Source of the DNA: Thiocapsa roseilacustris
Lineage (GTDB): Bacteria > Pseudomonadota > Gammaproteobacteria > Chromatiales > Chromatiaceae
Length of the DNA: 64,000 nucleotides
Assembly (NCBI RefSeq): GCF_041903755.1
Contig: NZ_JBBWVE010000004.1
Span: forward strand, 62,001-126,000
Reading direction: 5' to 3'
This document shows, in pieces, positions 1 through 8,097 of this stretch (the stretch's first letter is position 1; the number at the start of each line of letters is the position of its first letter). The notes beneath the pieces are model-generated. The model saw only the letters and a list, made by a program, of their open reading frames with translations, did not search any database and was not told the DNA's origin. Made by a program: the position numbers and the translations under genes.

Positions 1-2272
1 TGGCCCGCAGACCCAGGTCGGCGGCCTTCACCTGGTACTGCCACCACTGATTGGCCCAGAGCATGGCGTTCTGCCAATCGGTCTTGGCGGCGGCGTCCTC
101 GGATTTCTTCTTGGACTCCTGTGCAAACCCGAGCTGGTCGGTGGCGTCCTCGACGAGTGCGACCGCGGTCGGGAAGTCCTGGAAGTTCCGAGCCGTGATG
201 TAGGCGACCACCTGGTCGATGACGGCCTGGGTCTCGAGGTTGGTCTTGACCTGGGTGTCGTAGTCGGCTTGCGAATACAGCGTTCCTTCGACCATCGCGA
301 CCTCGGTTGCCTGATAGCCCTTCGGACGGACCAGCAGATAACCCTGCATCTCCAGATGCAAGGCGGAGCAGAACTCGGTGCAGTAGTAAGGGAAGACGCC
401 CTCCTCGTCGGCGACGAAGCTGAACGAGGCGGTCTTGCCGGGCTCGATCGAGAGGTTCACGTTCTGCCCGTAGAGCGCAAAGCCGTGTACCTGATCCTGA
501 GCACGCTCGAGGTTGGTGAGATGCAGATGGACCTGATCGCCGACCTCCGCCTCGATGATCTCGGGCGTGATGTGCGAGCGAATCACGGTACCCATGACGC
601 GCGTGGTGCAGTTGCCTTCGGCGTCGCAGGTCCGCTCGGTGGTCTCGCGGCCGGCGCGCGTCCGATTCGGGTGCTGTTCATCGGTCCGACTGTTCCAGCC
701 GGATTTATAGCGCACCGCCGGTTGCAGCTTCTCGGCACGAATGGCGGCGGCATAGTGGGGCTCGCCGAGCGGCAAAGGCATGTCATAGATGAGCTGCATC
801 TTGTCGCCGCTGATGTCGATCAGTTGATGGTTCTGCGGATGCAGCGGGCCGACGGGCTGATGACGATCGATCGAGAGCTTGTTCAGGGCGACCAGATACT
901 TGCCCTGCGGGTTGACGGTGTCGCCCTCCATCGTCATGAGATGACCGATGTTGTAATGGATCGACAGCTTGTCGAGCACCTTGCCCTCGCAGTAGTCGTA
1001 TTTTGCGACCTGCGAGTCGACGTACAGCGAGGTATAGGCAACGCAAGGCTTGGAGTCGAACTGCGTGTGCAGCGGACCGAGCCCCAGATTGACTTGCGTG
1101 TGGAGCGCCGCTTGCATCGGGATGATCGGCACACCATAGGGATCCTTACCCTCGAAATTGCCCTCCTCGATGGCCTTCATGATCTTCTCGAAACTGTACA
1201 CGGAGACATGACTGTCGAGCTTGCCGGCGACGATGATGAATTTGCCGTCCGGCGTCACATCCACGCCGTGCGGACTCTTGGGCTCAGGCACCAGATAAAG
1301 CAGACCCTCGGCGATCGCCTGCTCCATCGGGATGAAGTACATCCCCTTTTCCTGCTTCACCTTGCCGGCCTTGACGAGTTCCTCGGCCTTCTTCCAATTG
1401 GTGACATGCAGGTAATCGGTGTCTTTGGAAGAACATCCGGCCTCGAACGGCGGACGTCCGCGCTCGATGCCTCCGACATATCGCTCGGTACAGAAGGAGT
1501 TGGTGAAGCCCCAGCCGTAACTGTCCTTCTTGCCTGCGTCGGAGAGGTCCTGACTGTAGGGTCCGAGCTCGAGCGTAAAGGAGTTCTCGGGCTCGATGCG
1601 GCCCTTCTCCTTATTGAAGCTCCAATAAGTGAGGCCGCCGCGGTATTTGTCGTTGAACTCCTCCAAGGGCACGAAACCGTCGTCGAGGAGCGGGGCCGCG
1701 TATTGCGCCGCCTCCATCACGTATTCGGTATTGGGCGTCACGAAGGCGCCGCCATGGGAGGACTTGAAGAAGGGATTCACCACGATCTGCTTGGTTTCGA
1801 AGTCGTGCAGATCGATCAACGCGATACGCGGGTTTGCCTTGTCGTTGATGAAGACGAATTTGGCATCGTAAGCGCCGTCCGTCTCGGACATCGCCGGGTG
1901 ATGGGTGTCGCCGTAAACCAGATCCTTGCCGCGTGTACGACCCTGCGCGAGCACCGCCTTGGACTCGTCGTCGAAACCGTAGCCCTGCCAAGGCTCGGGC
2001 GTAAAGACGCCGATGTATTTGAGCAGCCGCATCGAGGGGATGCCGTAGACGATGACCTGACCCGACTGTCCGCCGGAGGCGAAGACCACGAACTCGTCGC
2101 GCCCGCCCGTGGGGACATAGGTCTTGGCCGCGGCGAGAAGATCCTTCTCGGTCAGGCCGCGACGATCCATGACGTCTTTCAGGGTGTCGTCGGACCAGGC
2201 GGCCGAGGCGACCCCTAGGCCGAGAAGCGTTCCTGTTGCTAGGGTCATCATGCGCTGTGTCAGCGTTTGCAT
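1..2272 (-). CDS. nosZ: Nitrous oxide reductase, Sec-exported (clade II-like), 3' end beyond window
   Basis: Periplasmic copper enzyme reducing N2O to N2, the last step of denitrification. The reading frame runs leftward from ATG 2272 and leaves the window open after 757 codons. The N-terminus (MQTLTQRMMTLATGTLLGLG) is a Sec-type signal without a twin-arginine motif, which points to clade II NosZ. The beta-propeller region includes YGDTHHPAMSETDG (CuZ-type histidines), and the CuA site YYCTEFCSALHLEMQG lies near 345-395. The protein continues more than 110 residues past CuA, longer than ordinary NosZ of about 640 residues. This fits the c-type-cytochrome-extended cNosZ form, but no CxxCH is visible before the edge. 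A GGAGG-like site precedes the start. Two FNR/DNR-type boxes lie upstream. Confidence 0.95.
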   Translation of the reverse strand, partial: MQTLTQRMMTLATGTLLGLGVASAAWSDDTLKDVMDRRGLTEKDLLAAAKTYVPTGGRDEFVVFASGGQSGQVIVYGIPSMRLLKYIGVFTPEPWQGYGFDDESKAVLAQGRTRGKDLVYGDTHHPAMSETDGAYDAKFVFINDKANPRIALIDLHDFETKQIVVNPFFKSSHGGAFVTPNTEYVMEAAQYAAPLLDDGFVPLEEFNDKYRGGLTYWSFNKEKGRIEPENSFTLELGPYSQDLSDAGKKDSYGWGFTNSFCTERYVGGIERGRPPFEAGCSSKDTDYLHVTNWKKAEELVKAGKVKQEKGMYFIPMEQAIAEGLLYLVPEPKSPHGVDVTPDGKFIIVAGKLDSHVSVYSFEKIMKAIEEGNFEGKDPYGVPIIPMQAALHTQVNLGLGPLHTQFDSKPCVAYTSLYVDSQVAKYDYCEGKVLDKLSIHYNIGHLMTMEGDTVNPQGKYLVALNKLSIDRHQPVGPLHPQNHQLIDISGDKMQLIYDMPLPLGEPHYAAAIRAEKLQPAVRYKSGWNSRTDEQHPNRTRAGRETTERTCDAEGNCTTRVMGTVIRSHITPEIIEAEVGDQVHLHLTNLERAQDQVHGFALYGQNVNLSIEPGKTASFSFVADEEGVFPYYCTEFCSALHLEMQGYLLVRPKGYQATEVAMVEGTLYSQADYDTQVKTNLETQAVIDQVVAYITARNFQDFPTAVALVEDATDQLGFAQESKKKSEDAAAKTDWQNAMLWANQWWQYQVKAADLGLRA

Positions 2273-2369
2273 CTCTGTCCTCCCTCCGATTATTGGCCGA
2301 TATTGGCGAGCACGATCTCGAAGTGGTCGTTTGTCGAGGCGAACGTAACAAAGCCTGGCGCGGAGTAAC

Positions 2370-2383
2370 TTGATCTATGTTAA
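2370..2383 (-). promoter_or_regulatory. FNR/DNR-type box upstream of nosZ (proximal)
   Basis: TTGATCTATGTTAA, an imperfect TTGAT-N4-ATCAA palindrome. Its centre is about 104 bp before the nosZ ATG. A class II promoter (site at -41.5) would give a leader of about 60 nt. Confidence 0.6.
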
Positions 2384-2469
2384 ATCCAACGGCAAACAGG
2401 GCATTTCACACACCCGAAAAACCGACGGCGATGTCTGACCAGCCGAGGCGACGCCCAAACCTGGCCGAT

Positions 2470-2483
2470 TTGATTTACGTCAA
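2470..2483 (-). promoter_or_regulatory. FNR/DNR-type box upstream of nosZ (distal)
   Basis: TTGATTTACGTCAA, a good match to the DNR/ANR consensus TTGAT-N4-GTCAA, about 100 bp upstream of the first box. It could serve nosZ as a second site. nnrS on the other strand is also possible, but the repeat at 2511-2651 lies between. Confidence 0.65.
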
Positions 2484-2510
2484 GGTCTGGACCTAGCCTC
2501 GTCGATACCG

Positions 2511-2651
2511 TTAAGGCGATTTCCGCAAACTTCCATACCCGTAGGTTGTGCTGACGATAGGAAGCACAACTTGCGCCGACGGTTGGTTGTGCCTCGCACG
2601 GCTCGGCACAACCTACTCCCTTGGTATGAAGGTTTCCGGAGTTCGCCTAAG
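2511..2651 (+). repeat. MITE-like repeat, copy A (141 bp with terminal inverted repeats)
   Basis: The left end TTAAGGCGATTTCCGCAAAC and right end GTTTCCGGAGTTCGCCTAAG are near-perfect inverted repeats. The interior has self-complementary GTAGGTTGTG...CACAACCTAC arms. Near-identical sequence recurs inverted at 56549-56688 and partially at 60283-60412. It encodes nothing and sits between nosZ and nnrS. Confidence 0.85.
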
Positions 2652-2804
2652 AGGATCGTCGTCCGACGAGATCCCCCATCAGCCGCATCGCCCGTGGTGT
2701 GGCGACCCGCTGCATCAGGACAGTCCCGCCCAAATCGATTCCGCAGACCACAGGCCATTTCCGGCTTTCCTCCCTCGAAATCCCACGCCAGGACACGAAA
2801 CCCC

Positions 2805-3983
2805 ATGCTTGTCGATGCAGGACCCAAAGCTCGTACCCTGGCGGTTCTCGCCCTTGGGTTTCGGCCATTCTTTCTCGCCGCCGGGATCAGTGCGGTCGCC
2901 CTGGTGATCGTCTGGCTCGCCATGCTGACAGGACGACTAACGCAACCGGGTTATCTCGCCGGACCCCTCTGGCATGCCCATGAGATGCTGTTCGGGTATC
3001 TGGCAGCCGTTGTCACCGGCTTTCTCCTGACAGCGGTGCGCAACTGGACCGGCATCGACACGCCCACGGGTGCGGCGCTCGCCGGCCTGGTGCTGCTCTG
3101 GTTGGCGGCTCGGCTCATGCCCTGGCTCGGCGTCCCGCCGATCCTGGTCGCCCTCGTCGATGTGAGCTTCTTTCCGGCCCTGGCGATCGCGCTGCGGCGA
3201 CCTCTCTGGCGCAGCCCCAACCCGGTCAACCGGGTCTTTCTGCTGCTGTTCGCCGGGATAACCCTCGCGAGCGCACTGGTCCACCTCGATGCACTTGGAT
3301 ACGTCCCCGGAGGTGCGGCCCGCGGTCATCGCCTGATGCTGGATCTGATCATCCTGACGATGCTGCTGGTGTCGGGCCGGGTGATGCCATTCTTCACCGA
3401 GCGCGGGATCGTGGGCGCGAAACCCCGAACCTTCCCTGTGGTCGAGCGCTTGACGTTCATTCTGGCCGGCGCACTCCTGGCCGCCGACATGCTCCAACCC
3501 TTCGCACAGCTGACCGGTGCCCTGGCAATCAGCTTAGGTCTGGTGCTTCTGGTGCGCATCGCCGGGTGGCACGATCGACGCGTTTGGACGACGCCGATGC
3601 TGGCGGTGCTCTATGCCGGCCTGCTCTGGCTCGCGCTCGGGTTGATTCTGGACGGGCTGCCGGCCTTCACCGCGCTCCCGGCGCGCGGTGCGCTGCATAC
3701 CCTGACCATCGGGGCGGTCGGCGTCGTGACGCTGGGGATGATGGCGCGCGTGTCGGTGGGCCACACGGGGCGCGCGATGCAGGCAACACGCATGACGATC
3801 CTTGCCTTTGTTCTGATCAATTGTTCAGCCGCCCTGCGCGGTCTCGCGCCGCTGATCGATCCGAGCGGATATCACGCCTGGCTGATGAGTTCAGGTCTTT
3901 GCTGGATCCTCGCCTTCGGCCTCTTCCTCTGGGTGCACGCCCCGATGCTGGTGACATCGCGGCCGGACGGCCGGCCGGGTTGA
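2805..3983 (+). CDS. nnrS: NnrS family membrane heme-copper protein
   Basis: A polytopic inner-membrane protein of 392 aa with about 12 hydrophobic segments. NnrS-family proteins bind heme and copper and relieve cellular stress from NO during denitrification. Family features seen are the N-terminal GFRPFFLAAG, WHAHEMLFGYLAAVVTGFLLTAVRNWTG, SGRVMPFFTERG and the histidine-containing ALHTLTIGAVG...MARVSVGHTGR. ATG 2805 was chosen because it precedes the first conserved stretch and has AGGA about 11 nt upstream; the frame is open further upstream but runs into the repeat. It is convergent with the ygbA-like gene (18-bp gap). Confidence 0.92.
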   Translation: MLVDAGPKARTLAVLALGFRPFFLAAGISAVALVIVWLAMLTGRLTQPGYLAGPLWHAHEMLFGYLAAVVTGFLLTAVRNWTGIDTPTGAALAGLVLLWLAARLMPWLGVPPILVALVDVSFFPALAIALRRPLWRSPNPVNRVFLLLFAGITLASALVHLDALGYVPGGAARGHRLMLDLIILTMLLVSGRVMPFFTERGIVGAKPRTFPVVERLTFILAGALLAADMLQPFAQLTGALAISLGLVLLVRIAGWHDRRVWTTPMLAVLYAGLLWLALGLILDGLPAFTALPARGALHTLTIGAVGVVTLGMMARVSVGHTGRAMQATRMTILAFVLINCSAALRGLAPLIDPSGYHAWLMSSGLCWILAFGLFLWVHAPMLVTSRPDGRPG

Positions 3984-4001
3984 TCCGAGCCGCGCCGGGC
4001 G

Positions 4002-4361
4002 TCAGGGGTTCGACTTGTCCGAACGCCGGTGGGCCTTCAATTTCGGCGCCTCCCGAAGCTTGTCCAGAATGTGCCCGAGACTCAGGATCGGGTGGGGCCG
4101 GAGCATCCGGGGACCGGCATAGCGCATGACATCGCGCACCCGCTCGCGCATCAGGGCGCTGTAGCAGTGCACCTCGCAGAGGTTGCAGGCCGGCTTGTCC
4201 TCTTGAAACGGGCAGGTCTCCAGGCGCCGGTGGGCGTAGTCGAGTAACGGCCTGCACTCGGCGCAGAGACCCGCGTTGCCGGGATGATGGTCCCGGCAAT
4301 AGATGCCCAGCATGGCGGTGATGGTCTTCTTCTCACGCGTAATACGGCGGCCGAAAGGCAT
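4002..4361 (-). CDS. YgbA/NOSP-family (nitrous-oxide-stimulated promoter) protein
   Basis: A 119-aa cytoplasmic protein rich in Cys and His. CRDHHPGNAGLCAECRPLLDYAHRRLETCPF, followed by CNLCEVHCYSALMRERVRDVMRYAGPRM, is the signature of the YgbA_NO (nitrous oxide-stimulated promoter) family. Family members are induced by NO; E. coli YgbA is NsrR-controlled and helps growth after nitrosative stress. The biochemical role is not established and metal binding is an inference. It is the last gene of a four-gene leftward run behind the diheme cytochrome (26-bp gap) and so probably shares the DNR-type promoter near 6528. Confidence 0.88.
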   Translation of the reverse strand: MPFGRRITREKKTITAMLGIYCRDHHPGNAGLCAECRPLLDYAHRRLETCPFQEDKPACNLCEVHCYSALMRERVRDVMRYAGPRMLRPHPILSLGHILDKLREAPKLKAHRRSDKSNP

Positions 4362-4387
4362 TTCGGTTCCTCGGTGCGTCTGGCGGC

Positions 4388-5161
4388 TCAGTCATCCAAA
4401 ATCGAGATATACGCAAAGATGTCTTGTAGCTCCTGCGCGCTGAACGCGGCCAGAAGCTCGTCGGCATCCGGCTCCGAGGGATCGTGGATGCGTGTCTTAT
4501 TGATGTATTTGCCGACTTGCCGCTGAAGGTAGTTGGTGTACTGGCCGGCCAGCATCGGCACGGCGTCCCGCGCACGACCCCAGCCATCACGTCCGTGACA
4601 GGAGGCGCACTCGCGTTGGTAGAGTGCTTCACCAGCAGCCGTATCACCCTGCGCCCGCGGGATCTGCAGGACGCGTTTGGTGGCCATGAGCCGTTCGTAG
4701 GCGTTAAAGTCGGGTGCCGATTCATCGACCGGCGGGAGTTGACTCGGAAGCTCAATGGCCGCCAGAAATGCGGAGATATCCCGGATATCGGAATCGGTCA
4801 TCTGGCGCGGCTCAGTGTGCTCCACCATCGCCATATTCGCGCGATCCCGGCTGCGAAACAGGGCGAGCTGCCTGGCCGTGAAGGCCGCCGGCAAGCCGGC
4901 CAGGCGCGGATACTCGCCATCCTTGCCGCCCTGCCCGTACTCGCCATGACAGCCGGCGCAAACATCGTTGATCTCGGCACCCGTTTCAAGATCGGGCTCC
5001 AGATCGGTGGCCTGGGCGGAGTAAGCGACGACTTTCCCGGCATGCGCGCCAGCTGAACAGAGCACGAGCGGAACAAGCCAGAGGATCGCGAGGAGGAAGC
5101 CGGATGGGCTCGTCCGTTTGATCCAAAACCGCGTCGTCACCTTTTGGTCCGTCACATCCAT
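4388..5161 (-). CDS. Diheme cytochrome c (cytochrome c4-like), periplasmic
   Basis: A 257-aa exported c-type cytochrome. Residues 20-42 form a signal peptide (GFLLAILWLVPLVLCSAGAHA). Two CxxCH heme sites follow, CAGCH near residues 68-72 and CASCH near 185-189, each in a cytochrome-c4-like fold (YPRLAGLPAAF, and MLAGQYTNYLQRQVGKY). It likely shuttles electrons in the periplasm, perhaps to the N-oxide reductases encoded nearby, although the partner cannot be read from sequence. The start at 5161 overlaps the end of the HPP gene by 10 bp, so translation is probably coupled. Confidence 0.88.
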   Translation of the reverse strand: MDVTDQKVTTRFWIKRTSPSGFLLAILWLVPLVLCSAGAHAGKVVAYSAQATDLEPDLETGAEINDVCAGCHGEYGQGGKDGEYPRLAGLPAAFTARQLALFRSRDRANMAMVEHTEPRQMTDSDIRDISAFLAAIELPSQLPPVDESAPDFNAYERLMATKRVLQIPRAQGDTAAGEALYQRECASCHGRDGWGRARDAVPMLAGQYTNYLQRQVGKYINKTRIHDPSEPDADELLAAFSAQELQDIFAYISILDD

Positions 5162-5739
5162 ACCTCCGGATAACGGCGTGTTGCCGGGATGTTGTTCACC
5201 ACGAGAGCAACGGCCAGCAACATCAGGGGGCCAATCGTCGCTGGAATCAGAACATACAGATAACCGATCGCGTGGATCTCCTCCGAGCCGATCACCGCGA
5301 TCAGTGCGGTGGCCCCGCCGGGCGGATGCAGCGTCTTGGTTAGATGCATCAGTGCGATGGCGGTCGCAACCGCGACGGCCTGCGCCAGCCAGAGCTCGCC
5401 GCCGAGTAGTTGCCAGCTGGTGACCCCGACCAGCGCCGAGATGACGTGTCCTCCGACGAGATTCCGTGGCTGTGCCAACGGACTGCGCACGGCGCCATAG
5501 ACCAACACCGCGGAGGCGCCCAGCGAGCCGATGGTGAGCGTCAGATCGGTCCCGGAAAACAGCGCCTGATTGATCCAGGCAACCGATCCGATCCCCAGAA
5601 AGCCGCCCACCCAGGACCAGAACACCTCCTGATTGCTCACGCGCGGCGGACTGCCTCGCGTGGTTCCGCGCATCTTGCGCAGATACGCCTTCAGTGCAGA
5701 CGGTGTCTCGGGGCTCACGGCAACGCATCCAGGTGGCAC
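5152..5739 (-). CDS. HPP family membrane protein, possible nitrite/anion transporter
   Basis: A 195-aa membrane protein with about five hydrophobic segments and the family signature HLTKTLHPPGGATALIAV. Cyanobacterial and chloroplast HPP proteins have been linked to nitrite transport, which fits this N-oxide cluster. That role here is inference. The gene overlaps the CBS gene upstream by 25 bp; later GTG codons (5724, 5718) would reduce the overlap and may be the true start. It also overlaps the cytochrome gene downstream by 10 bp. Confidence 0.85.
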   Translation of the reverse strand: MPPGCVAVSPETPSALKAYLRKMRGTTRGSPPRVSNQEVFWSWVGGFLGIGSVAWINQALFSGTDLTLTIGSLGASAVLVYGAVRSPLAQPRNLVGGHVISALVGVTSWQLLGGELWLAQAVAVATAIALMHLTKTLHPPGGATALIAVIGSEEIHAIGYLYVLIPATIGPLMLLAVALVVNNIPATRRYPEVWM

Positions 5740-6371
5740 GCGGCGAGGACATCCTGACGCAACAGCAGACCGGCCAGCCGACCCGCGTCATCGACCACCG
5801 GCGTGCCGCGGCCTCGATGCTGCGCGAACGCCGCCATGATGCGGCGAAATCCGGCGCCCCGAGACAGTGTGATGGCGGGTGTCGTCATCAGACTGCCGAC
5901 CGCAGTGGTGGTCAGCTCGTGGACCAGGCGCGAGTCGTCTTCGGCGAGTCGGGCAAGCAGACTCAGCGCGCCGGTACAGCCGATGGCGCGCAGCACATCG
6001 GTTTCACTCAAAATCCCCACGACGCGCCCGGCGGCATCCGTCACGGGCAGTGTCTTCAGACTCTGGCGGTCCATCTGCTCGATCGCCTGATGAAGCGAGA
6101 CGGCGGGGTCGAGCGGCTCACTGACCGCGCGCATCAAGCGACCAGCCACCAGGCCCGCAAAGAGTCGCTCCATGGCATGCCGATGGGCCAGGTGATAGAG
6201 TTCCCGGAAATCCTCCGTCGTGATGTCGATATAACCCGAGAGGTGACGCATCGCATCAAAGATGTCCGCATCCGAAAGCTCAACCTCCGGGATGTCGACG
6301 CCCTCCATGAGCGCTTCCGCCTGATTGGGTTCCGGGTTGGTTTCGTAGGCCGGCCGCGTCATCACAATCAC
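5715..6371 (-). CDS. CBS-domain-pair protein
   Basis: A 218-aa soluble protein. After a helical N-terminal part of about 75 residues come two CBS motifs: LMRAVSEPLDPAVSLHQAI...LPVTDAAGRVVGILSETDVLRA, and GSLMTTPAITLSRGAGFRRIMAAF...TPVVDDAGRLAGLLLRQDVL. CBS pairs usually bind adenosyl nucleotides and gate partner proteins. Its tight coupling with the HPP transporter suggests it regulates that transporter, and HPP-CBS fusions exist elsewhere. It is the first gene of the leftward CBS-HPP-cytochrome-ygbA operon, with a DNR-type box 150 bp upstream. Confidence 0.88.
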   Translation of the reverse strand: MIVMTRPAYETNPEPNQAEALMEGVDIPEVELSDADIFDAMRHLSGYIDITTEDFRELYHLAHRHAMERLFAGLVAGRLMRAVSEPLDPAVSLHQAIEQMDRQSLKTLPVTDAAGRVVGILSETDVLRAIGCTGALSLLARLAEDDSRLVHELTTTAVGSLMTTPAITLSRGAGFRRIMAAFAQHRGRGTPVVDDAGRLAGLLLRQDVLAACHLDALP

Positions 6372-6521
6372 CTCCTGGCCATGCAGTCACCTCGTTTGTG
6401 ACGCCGGAGTCTTCAAAACAGAGGATCACCGAACGCGCGCGATCGGACCGGTCGCGACCCCGGACATCCGCTCCGACCACGACCCTGATGCGGATTTGAA
6501 ACCCGTGAAGACATCCGGGCC

Positions 6522-6535
6522 TTGACCTGGGTCAA
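6522..6535 (-). promoter_or_regulatory. FNR/DNR-type box upstream of the CBS-HPP-cytochrome-ygbA operon
   Basis: TTGACCTGGGTCAA, a perfect inverted repeat in its outer bases (TTGAC/GTCAA). It lies about 150 bp before ATG 6371 and behind the dnr gene. Confidence 0.6.
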
Positions 6536-6655
6536 TCACAGCACGCCGCCAAAGGCCATCCGGCGGCAAGCCGGTGCGTCCGAGCGATACGGGGACTGGT
6601 CGATGCGACGGCGTTACCCCTGAATCCCCCGCCCCCCAGAGAATCGGCACCAGGC

Positions 6656-7375
6656 TCAGTTATTCAGCAAGCCGGCCGGTCCGCATGGCAGCACGCCGAG
6701 CTCCAGGTTGTCCTGGAGTTGGGCGATTTCACCCAGTGCGTCACGGTCGAGGATGGTGACCTGCGCGCCATGGACATCGATCACACCCTGGGCGCCAAGA
6801 TCCTTGACCACGCGAGAAAAGGTCTCCGGCTGGATCGACAGCCGCGAGGCCAGCACACCCTTGCGAACATCCAGTTTGATCATCCGCCGGTCGGGCGGAA
6901 TCTTGGCGAGCAGATAGCGGGCAACGCGGCTGCTCGCGCTATGCATGGTCAGGTTGTCGATCTCGCCGATCAACCCGCGCAGACGCTGACTGAGTGATCC
7001 GAGCATCAGAAAGCAGGTCTCGACCGACTCACGCAGCATTTGCGCGAAATCCCGTGCGTCCAGACTGATCAGCTCGGTCGGCGCCAGCGCCCCGGCACAG
7101 ACCGGGTATCTCGGCGCGTTGAGGAACATCAGCGCCTCGGCAAAGGTCTGCCCCGGCGACACCAGCTCGATCACCTTCTCGGCGCCGCTGGGGGAGAGCC
7201 GGTACAACTGAATCTGACCCGCAAGCACCAGGTAGAAGCGCTCGGCTGGATCACCCTGACTGAACAGGATCTGCTCCGCCCCGAGCACAACGCGAACGGC
7301 ATGCCGACTCACACGCTCCAGCTGCTCTGTGCTCAGGCCAGCCAGCAGAGGGGCGGTTTTCAACTCTTCGATCAT
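6656..7375 (-). CDS. dnr: Crp/Fnr-family regulator, DNR type (NO-responsive)
   Basis: A 239-aa transcription factor. The N-terminal cyclic-nucleotide-like beta-barrel (ILFSQGDPAERFYLVLAGQIQLYRLSPSGAEKVIELVSPGQTFAEA) is followed by a dimerisation helix and a C-terminal HTH (RKGVLASRLSIQPETFSRVVKDL). No N-terminal cysteine cluster of the FNR type is present, so it is more likely a DNR-like NO/heme sensor than an O2-sensing FNR. ATG 7375 (MIEELKTAP) was chosen because the 94 upstream in-frame residues do not resemble the family. It is divergent from norC with a perfect box between them, so autoregulation and norCB control are likely. Confidence 0.9.
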   Translation of the reverse strand: MIEELKTAPLLAGLSTEQLERVSRHAVRVVLGAEQILFSQGDPAERFYLVLAGQIQLYRLSPSGAEKVIELVSPGQTFAEALMFLNAPRYPVCAGALAPTELISLDARDFAQMLRESVETCFLMLGSLSQRLRGLIGEIDNLTMHSASSRVARYLLAKIPPDRRMIKLDVRKGVLASRLSIQPETFSRVVKDLGAQGVIDVHGAQVTILDRDALGEIAQLQDNLELGVLPCGPAGLLNN

Positions 7376-7538
7376 CTCGGGCCTTCTCGCGCTCTCGCCA
7401 TGGTTGACGTGACAGACGTCCGTCGTCGCGCCCCGCTTACTGGACCCCGAACGGCCTGTCAACCCGGCACAGAGCCGTAGTTTTCGGAGAAAGCAGGCTC
7501 GCTCCACCAAATCCAAGCCCACGAGGCGCAAAGGCGGC

Positions 7539-7552
7539 TTGATCTGCATCAA
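7539..7552. promoter_or_regulatory. Perfect FNR/DNR box between dnr and norC
   Basis: TTGATCTGCATCAA is a perfect TTGAT-N4-ATCAA palindrome. Its centre is about 74 bp before the norC GTG, giving a leader of about 33 nt for a -41.5 promoter. It may also serve dnr. Confidence 0.8.
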
Positions 7553-7619
7553 GGCATCAGGGCGGTCGGGGCCGTGCAATGCGCTCACCTTTGGATCGAT
7601 CGACGAGGGACTTTCTCCA

Positions 7620-8072
7620 GTGGCACAAGTCTTCACGAAATCTATGGCGCGGAACATCTTTTATGGTGGGTCCGTCTTCTTCATCCTACTCTTTCTCGCC
7701 CTGACGCTCGACACCTCCTTCGCCTTGCCCGAGCGCGATCAACGCCATCAACTCGATCTGTCGACCGAGGTCGGCCAACGCATCGCCGAAGGCAAGGAGC
7801 TGTGGGAGAACAATAACTGTATCGGCTGCCACACCCTGCTCGGCGAAGGGGCCTATTTCGCCCCTGAGCTGGGGAATGTCTATACCCGCTTCGGCAACAA
7901 CAAGGAGGCGATCAAGGCCTATATCCAAAGCCGTCCGCCAATGGGTATCCCGGGGCGACGCAGCATGCCTCAGTTCAACTTCAGCAACGAGGAGCTCGAC
8001 GCGATCGCCGAATTCCTGAAATACAGCTCCGAGATCAATACGGCAGGCTGGCCGCCGAACATTCAGGGCTGA
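7620..8072 (+). CDS. norC: Nitric oxide reductase subunit C (membrane-anchored cytochrome c)
   Basis: The small subunit of cytochrome-c-dependent NO reductase, passing electrons from soluble cytochromes to NorB. It has one N-terminal membrane anchor (about residues 12-30, NIFYGGSVFFILLFLALTL) and a periplasmic monoheme domain with CIGCH at residues 67-71 (NNNCIGCHTLLGEGAYFAPEL); a methionine in RRSMPQF is the likely sixth ligand. GTG 7620 gives 150 aa, the usual length, with GAGGGA 9 nt upstream. ATG 7644 is a weaker alternative. norB follows 25 bp downstream. Confidence 0.95.
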   Translation: MAQVFTKSMARNIFYGGSVFFILLFLALTLDTSFALPERDQRHQLDLSTEVGQRIAEGKELWENNNCIGCHTLLGEGAYFAPELGNVYTRFGNNKEAIKAYIQSRPPMGIPGRRSMPQFNFSNEELDAIAEFLKYSSEINTAGWPPNIQG

Positions 8073-8097
8073 TTCGCCGCACCGGAGAATCCATTCG

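Noticed and set aside
269..2218. Open frame of 649 codons on the plus strand opposite nosZ.
   Set aside because: The minus strand of the same bases encodes an unmistakable NosZ with signal peptide and CuA site; the plus-strand product has no motif and is an antisense shadow in GC-rich DNA.
6656..7375. Calling the Crp-family regulator FNR.
   Set aside because: It lacks the N-terminal cysteine cluster required for the oxygen-sensing 4Fe-4S centre, and it lies beside norC; DNR is the closer description.
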